DNA of 60,000 nucleotides. Source: Cryptomeria japonica. Its lineage: Eukaryota; Streptophyta; Pinopsida; Cupressales; Cupressaceae. The stretch covers positions 239,436,422-239,496,421 of the forward strand of contig NC_081406.1 in the NCBI RefSeq assembly GCF_030272615.1, written 5' to 3'. The notes beneath the pieces were generated by a model. The model saw only the letters and a list, made by a program, of their open reading frames with translations. It was not told the DNA's origin and did not search any database. The translations under genes and the position numbers were made by a program. Below, piece by piece: positions 57,061 through 60,000 of this stretch. The first letter of the stretch is position 1. Every line of letters begins with the position of its first letter.

Positions 57061-58320
57061 ACCTAGTAGACATCATCTGCACTGCTCTTCCCATTAAGAG
57101 AAATAATTCCCTTACCTTTAACCATGTAGGGTGAGTCATTACCAAATATTACAACTGTGCCATCAAATTCCTTCAAAGAAAGAAATATGCTCCGATCATC
57201 GGTCATATGATGTGAACAACCACTATCAATGATCCAATCATCTGAGTTATCCATCTTGGATACTAATGCCTTCTTGTCTGATATCTCTTCCTTAAAAGCT
57301 ACAAACACAATATATTCATTAGCATCATCATCAGATTCTTCATTAGTGATACCACCATCAATAGCAATAAGATAATCTCTCTTGCCTTTACCCTTATACT
57401 TCTTGAATTTCTCTCGGTTGTGTTCATTTTCACCATTAGGACAGTTAGAAGCTATGTGGCTGATCTTGTTGCATACAAAACATTTCAAGGGTAATTTACC
57501 TCTATATTTACCAATACCTCTAGGAAACCGCTTTGCCAATAATGCTTCAAGCTCCACTAAACTGTCTTCATCATCAGCATCTCTGGTAGATCTAGATTCA
57601 TAACCGTGACTAGTATCTCTACTTTTTCTCACAAATGGGTTAGAAACAAAAGCTATAAATGGAGAATCAGATTGTTGTACACTACCATCATAACCATTCA
57701 ATTCAAAAGCAATAAGTTTGCCAATGATGGAGTCAAGAGCTACCTTAGATTTTTCTATGGACTTCAGCTCTTGAATAGCTACAACTTGGATAGCATAGAC
57801 TGGTAGTAGGGTTCTTAGTACTTTACTGATCACTGTGGCATCTTCCACTTTCCCTCCTGCACTCTTAATTTCACCGACTATCTCTTTTATCCTTTGACCG
57901 CACTGGTAGATATTCTCACCTTCGGTCATCCACATGTCATCAAACTTTCCTCTTAGACTCTCCTTTTTAGCAATCTTAACATGTTCATCATCGCTATAAA
58001 TCTCTTCAAGTTTTTGCCATACCTCATGTGTAATTTTTAGAAAATGAACATCTAAATATTCAGCATCAGACAGGGAACTGATAATTTCCTCTAACTCTTG
58101 ATGATTTTCTTGTTGTTCTTTCTTCTGATCATCAATCAGAGTCCTAGTGGGTGCAACACATTTAGTACTGACATGTTGCCATTACTAACTTCCCAGACTC
58201 TTGATGTAAATTTTCATTTTGTTGCTCTATATCCTATAGTTCTCTTTGTTAAACTTCACACTTTCCTTCTTCACCATGATCTGCAAGATCTTTACCTCAA
58301 GCTGTTAGGATTAGATCTTA
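57061..58320 (-). pseudogene. C gag and protease (copia)
   Basis: The N-terminal part (58320-57936) is broken by stops (an EEIISSLSDAEYLDV segment at about 58080; EEIYSDDEHVKIAKKESLRG at about 57980). 57935-57063 is one open frame: LRTLLPVYAIQVVAIQELKS, SIIGKLIAFELNGYD, an intact CCHC knuckle CFVCNKISHIASNC (57480) and an intact protease motif WIIDSGCSHHMTDD (57230). Ends in ADDVY and a stop. The best-preserved gag-PR in the window. Confidence 0.93.
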
Positions 58321-58333
58321 GAGGACCTGAGAC

Positions 58334-58345
58334 GCTCTGATACCA
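58334..58345 (-). other. C primer binding site (initiator tRNA-Met)
   Basis: The minus strand reads TGGTATCAGAGC exactly, two bases from the LTR start. Confidence 0.92.
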
Positions 58346-58347
58346 AA

Positions 58348-58356
58348 TGATGGTAT
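58348..58356 (-). repeat. C 5' LTR remnant (first bases only)
   Basis: TGATGGTAT directly follows the primer site as an LTR edge should. The sequence beyond does not resemble C's 3' LTR at 31100-32526. TGATGGTATTG also occurs at 31072-31082, near C's other end. Confidence 0.45.
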
Positions 58357-59773
58357 TGTATGTGAGAAAAGCGGGTTGATAGAACTCAATATGTGAAAAA
58401 TGGAGCTCTATGGAGCTTTGCTCACACATTCACAGGACTTCTTGGTGCAAGCTATGGAGTAATGAAGTATCACTCAGCTTCCCAAGGTGGGTCCCATGTT
58501 TCTCTATCTTACACGGTCCCTCAAACCAACATTTTTACTCTCAGATCACTGAGCAAAATGGTTTAGGGATGGAAAATGCAAGAATGAGGGATGCTTTTTA
58601 TTGATTTAATATGAGATGCATCCTAAGCTATGCATGATGCTACAAATGCAATAAACTAACTATAAGATGACAAGGTTAGTAGCAATACTATCCTAACATA
58701 CTATATTAGTTAATGATTTAAGCTAATGATAATAGAAATACTCTAAAATGCATATTAGATTAATTTCTATTTTAAAGAGAGGCTGAATGATGAGCATATA
58801 TGAAATGAAAGCTTGAATGTATTTGAGCATAAGTGTGATACTACAAACTTGGATGATCAAAATGAAGGAATGAGAGCTCTATTTATAGCAAAAATAGGGC
58901 AATGGATAGTCAGGATTGAAAGAGTTGATCAAGGGTTGAGTTTGAGAGTTGGGAATCCATGTTTGCAATTTGCACCAATGAAATGATGACAATTGTCAAC
59001 ATAGGGTTGGGTTGAGAGAAGGGGTTGGAGGCATTAAATGCCTGAGAAGACCTTATGGTTATCTAGAGTTTAAGGGTCAAGCTTAAGTTAAGATTACCCA
59101 TTGGATTAAGAGTTACTCCAAGGATAAACTCTTGTGCAAATGATTAAGGGATAACCATAGTCAAAGCAATGAATGCTTGATGAGACCCTTGGGTTACATG
59201 GAGGTTGAGTTTAGAGAAAGTCTCTAATCATGCTAGAGTGTTGAGTTAACCATTAATGGTTTGGGAGACTTTGGAAAATTAAGTGGTTGAAGACTTGAAG
59301 CCATTAATGGTTATCAAAGACTTTAAGGGTTTGAGAAGTGACTTCCCTTTGCTTAGGGATGTGACAAAGTTTAGGAGATGGGTTAGGTTAATTTAGAAGT
59401 GATTAGAAGGGTCTAGAAGAAATTAGGAAGGGGTTTAGGAAGCAAGTGGGAGATGTAGGAAAATGCAAGTGGATGGAGGGATAATAGGATTTAATTGAAA
59501 TAAAGTTAATTTAATTCAATTTGGTTGTAATTTGGGGAAATTAAATAAATTAGATTTATTCAATTTAGGATAACTATTTAATTAAATTTGAATTTAATTA
59601 AAAGTGGATAGAAGGGATTTTAATTGAATAAAATGATTTATTCATTAAATGGGTATAGTGAATTTAATTGAGTAATTTACTTAATTAAATAGAGGAATGC
59701 AGGTAATTTAATTAAATAAAGAAATGAACATAAAATATTCATTTAGGAATATGGTCATTTTTATATGTCTACA
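58357..59773 (+). repeat. Putative LTR of a further element (I)
   Basis: From TGTATGTGAGAAAAG to ATATGTCTACA, followed by TTTTGCCCCTC. The ending ACA-TTTTG resembles the LTR/primer junctions of G and H. It has no ORF of interest and a very AT-rich part at 59480-59720 (ATTTAATTAAATAAA-like repeats). Only one copy lies in the window, so this is a guess. It could instead be C's own LTR if that has diverged beyond recognition. Confidence 0.35.
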
Positions 59774-60000
59774 TTTTGCCCCTCTTTGAAGTGACGTGTG
59801 TGCACATGTTATTTCAAAGAAAATGATGTTTTATCGTGATTTATGATCAAATGAAATATTTGTGTTGCTCTTATTTTGCAAGTCGTGCCCCAGATTTGAT
59901 TTGATGCATGATGCCCCCTCGGGAGATGAATCAATATTTTGAAAATTTTGGATTTGATTTGGTGATTTGTGTTTGGTGTGTATGATTTTGTCTATGTGAA
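59774..60000 (+). other. Sequence after putative LTR I, unassigned
   Basis: Non-coding to the window edge. GCCCCTCTTTGAAGTGACG sits where a primer site would be. I see nothing else. Confidence 0.3.

Larger units (their letters stand above)
31100..58356 (-). mobile_element. Element C: Ty1/copia retrotransposon split by B and D(E)
   Basis: Own segments are 31100-33525, 40917-41801 and 55708-58356. From the right: a few bases of LTR, primer site (58334-58345), gag-PR, integrase and linker (to 55713), [D], RT (41796-40922), [B], end of RT and RNase H (33520-32880), PPT and 3' LTR (32526-31100). Order and orientation are right for one copia. B's duplication (ATCAT) is perfect; D's (TGGTG/TTATG) has two changes, but the polyprotein frame resumes exactly across it. 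Confidence 0.88.

Overview
The window is almost entirely LTR retrotransposons nested inside one another. I find no host gene, tRNA or rRNA gene. The AT-rich composition, several structured LTR elements per 60 kb with decayed coding regions, plant-type Ty1/copia and Ty3/gypsy lineages, initiator-tRNA-Met primer sites and the polypurine tract GGGGGAGAT all point to a large seed-plant genome. A conifer or other gymnosperm is my best guess, but this is inference.

Left block (1-26126). Element F (minus strand, left end outside the window) is a pol-less LTR retrotransposon with two genes: ORF1 (coiled coil plus CCHC knuckles) and ORF2 (large, unrecognised). Its ORF2 was hit twice. Copia element A1 (minus, off the left edge to 13807) was itself split by gypsy element G (plus, 3363-11198, perfect 5-bp duplication ATAAT). 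Copia element A2 (plus, 15864-22388) lies in the other half of ORF2.

Middle (26127-31099). About 600 bp of unassigned AT-rich DNA is followed by H (plus; one gypsy-like LTR and leader, 26751-29195) and J (minus; a gypsy gag-protease fragment, 29196-31071).

Right block (31100-60000). Copia element C (minus) reads gag-PR-IN-RT-RNaseH from right to left. It is interrupted by B (plus, 33526-40916, an ORF1-ORF2 pol-less element) and by D (plus, 41802-55707, a copia). D is split by E (minus, 43901-50354, a third ORF1-ORF2 pol-less element). C's right-hand LTR breaks off a few bases in, and 58357-60000 looks like the LTR of yet another element (I).

The notable biology is the pol-less family B/E/F. 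All three have complete LTRs, primer sites, polypurine tracts and, where visible, target duplications, so they moved, yet none encodes protease, integrase or reverse transcriptase. Each carries the same gene pair, and ORF2 is recognisable across subfamilies with different LTRs. B and F have LTRs resembling copia C, while E shares LTR segments with copia A1. This suggests parasitism of, or cooperation with, two different autonomous families. G is a second, unrelated pol-less element (gypsy gag-PR only). No coding region in the window is intact.
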